From Woeseia sp. (GTDB taxonomy: Bacteria; Pseudomonadota; Gammaproteobacteria; Steroidobacterales; Woeseiaceae), in the NCBI GenBank assembly GCA_018701055.1, contig JABIUH010000063.1, positions 1 to 6,856 of the forward strand: a stretch of DNA of 6,856 nucleotides, read 5' to 3'. Position 1 is the first letter of the stretch, and every line of letters begins with the position of its first letter. The notes below the pieces were generated by a model. The model was not told the DNA's origin and did not search any database. It was given only the letters and a program-made list of their open reading frames with translations. The position numbers and the translations under genes are program-made. Positions 6,580 through 6,856 of this stretch are shown piece by piece.

Positions 6580-6585
6580 GGGGGA
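6580..6585 (+). promoter_or_regulatory. Ribosome binding site for the amidohydrolase
   Basis: GGGGGA lies seven bases before ATG at 6593, consistent with that start and with a signal peptide immediately following it. Confidence 0.6.
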
Positions 6586-6592
6586 TAATCTA

Positions 6593-6856
6593 ATGAGACA
6601 AGCGATTCTCGCGTTGTTCACAACGCTACTCTATTGCAGCACCGCAATGGCGGACACGCTAATTCATGCTGGCCGACTAATCGATGGAGACTCGGATAGA
6701 GCGACGATGGCGCAGACCATACGGGTCGTAGACGGACTAATCGCATCGATTGAGGATGGCTATTCCAATCCTGCCAATGGTGACGCGGTCGTCGACCTGC
6801 GCGAATCCACCGTACTGCCCGGTCTCATGGACACCCATGTACATTTAACCGGCCAG
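6593..6856 (+). CDS. Exported amidohydrolase-superfamily enzyme (5' part, cut by window edge)
   Basis: Seen: 88 residues, open at the right edge. Residues 1-20 (MRQAILALFT then TLLYCSTAMA) form a cleavable signal peptide with an AMA|D site, so the protein is exported to the periplasm. Next is the β-sandwich opening of amidohydrolases (TLIHAGRLIDG, IRVVDGLIASIE), then VVDLRESTVLPGLMDTHVHL. His82 and His84 form the HxH metal site of the family at the expected place. Full members have about 420-480 residues. Exported proteins with this N-terminus are often annotated as imidazolonepropionase-like amidohydrolases or Xaa-Pro dipeptidases, hydrolysing peptides or N-acyl amino acids. The exact substrate cannot be told from this fragment. 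Release of amino acids outside the membrane would fit the neighbouring symporter, though the genes are divergent. Cys15 is not in a good lipobox (Tyr at -1), so lipidation is unlikely. Confidence 0.9.
   Translation, partial: MRQAILALFTTLLYCSTAMADTLIHAGRLIDGDSDRATMAQTIRVVDGLIASIEDGYSNPANGDAVVDLRESTVLPGLMDTHVHLTGQ

Larger units (their letters stand above)
6424..6592. promoter_or_regulatory. Divergent intergenic region with promoter/operator elements
   Basis: This 169-base, AT-rich gap separates the divergent symporter and amidohydrolase starts, so promoters for both should lie here. Visible elements are the dyad CTAAC-N7-GTTAG (6526-6542), a possible -10 TAAAAT (6549-6554) for the + strand gene without a convincing -35, and a small GACTC-N5-GAGTC hairpin (6458-6472) in the symporter leader. 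I could not assign a full promoter with confidence. A regulator binding the dyad could control both genes. Confidence 0.45.

Overview
The window reads as an ordinary bacterial chromosome segment with dense coding, proteobacterial Shine-Dalgarno sites and near-balanced base composition. The gene types are a periplasmic or lipoprotein cytochrome c, a DadA-type flavoprotein, an SLC6/SNF-type sodium symporter and an exported amidohydrolase. Together they suggest a free-living, aerobic, probably marine or salt-adapted gammaproteobacterium. That placement is inference from gene style; no taxonomic marker is present.

Layout. 12-479 (-) encodes a small mono-heme c-type cytochrome, probably a lipoprotein. 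It is divergent from, and at its 5' end possibly overlaps, a two-gene operon on the + strand: an AlsS-type ThDP enzyme (470-2122) and an aldehyde dehydrogenase (2110-3669), overlapping by 13 bases. At the end of the dehydrogenase gene, in another frame, lies the first ~25 codons of an FAD/NAD-binding Rossmann protein (3572-3694). It is cut short, apparently the stub of a lost third operon gene. A DadA-like D-amino-acid dehydrogenase (3684-4940, -) converges on this stub. Upstream of it are a 103-base gap with a long hairpin (4977-5030) and a bacterial SLC6/NSS amino-acid symporter (5044-6423, -). A 169-base divergent promoter region (6424-6592) separates the symporter from an exported amidohydrolase that runs off the right edge (6593-6856, +).

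How the genes may work together (inference). The symporter could import an amino acid, the DadA-like enzyme could oxidise it to a 2-oxo acid, the ThDP enzyme could decarboxylate or ligate the 2-oxo acid, and the aldehyde dehydrogenase could oxidise a resulting aldehyde to an acid. The amidohydrolase could release the starting amino compound outside the cytoplasm, and the cytochrome could accept electrons. No single gene proves this route, and the two operons may simply be neighbours.

I found no tRNA, rRNA, CRISPR array, insertion sequence or recognisable defence system. The most unusual features are the gene stub with the abnormal arginine-rich tail it imposes on the aldehyde dehydrogenase, the long intergenic hairpin, and a decamer shared by two upstream regions.
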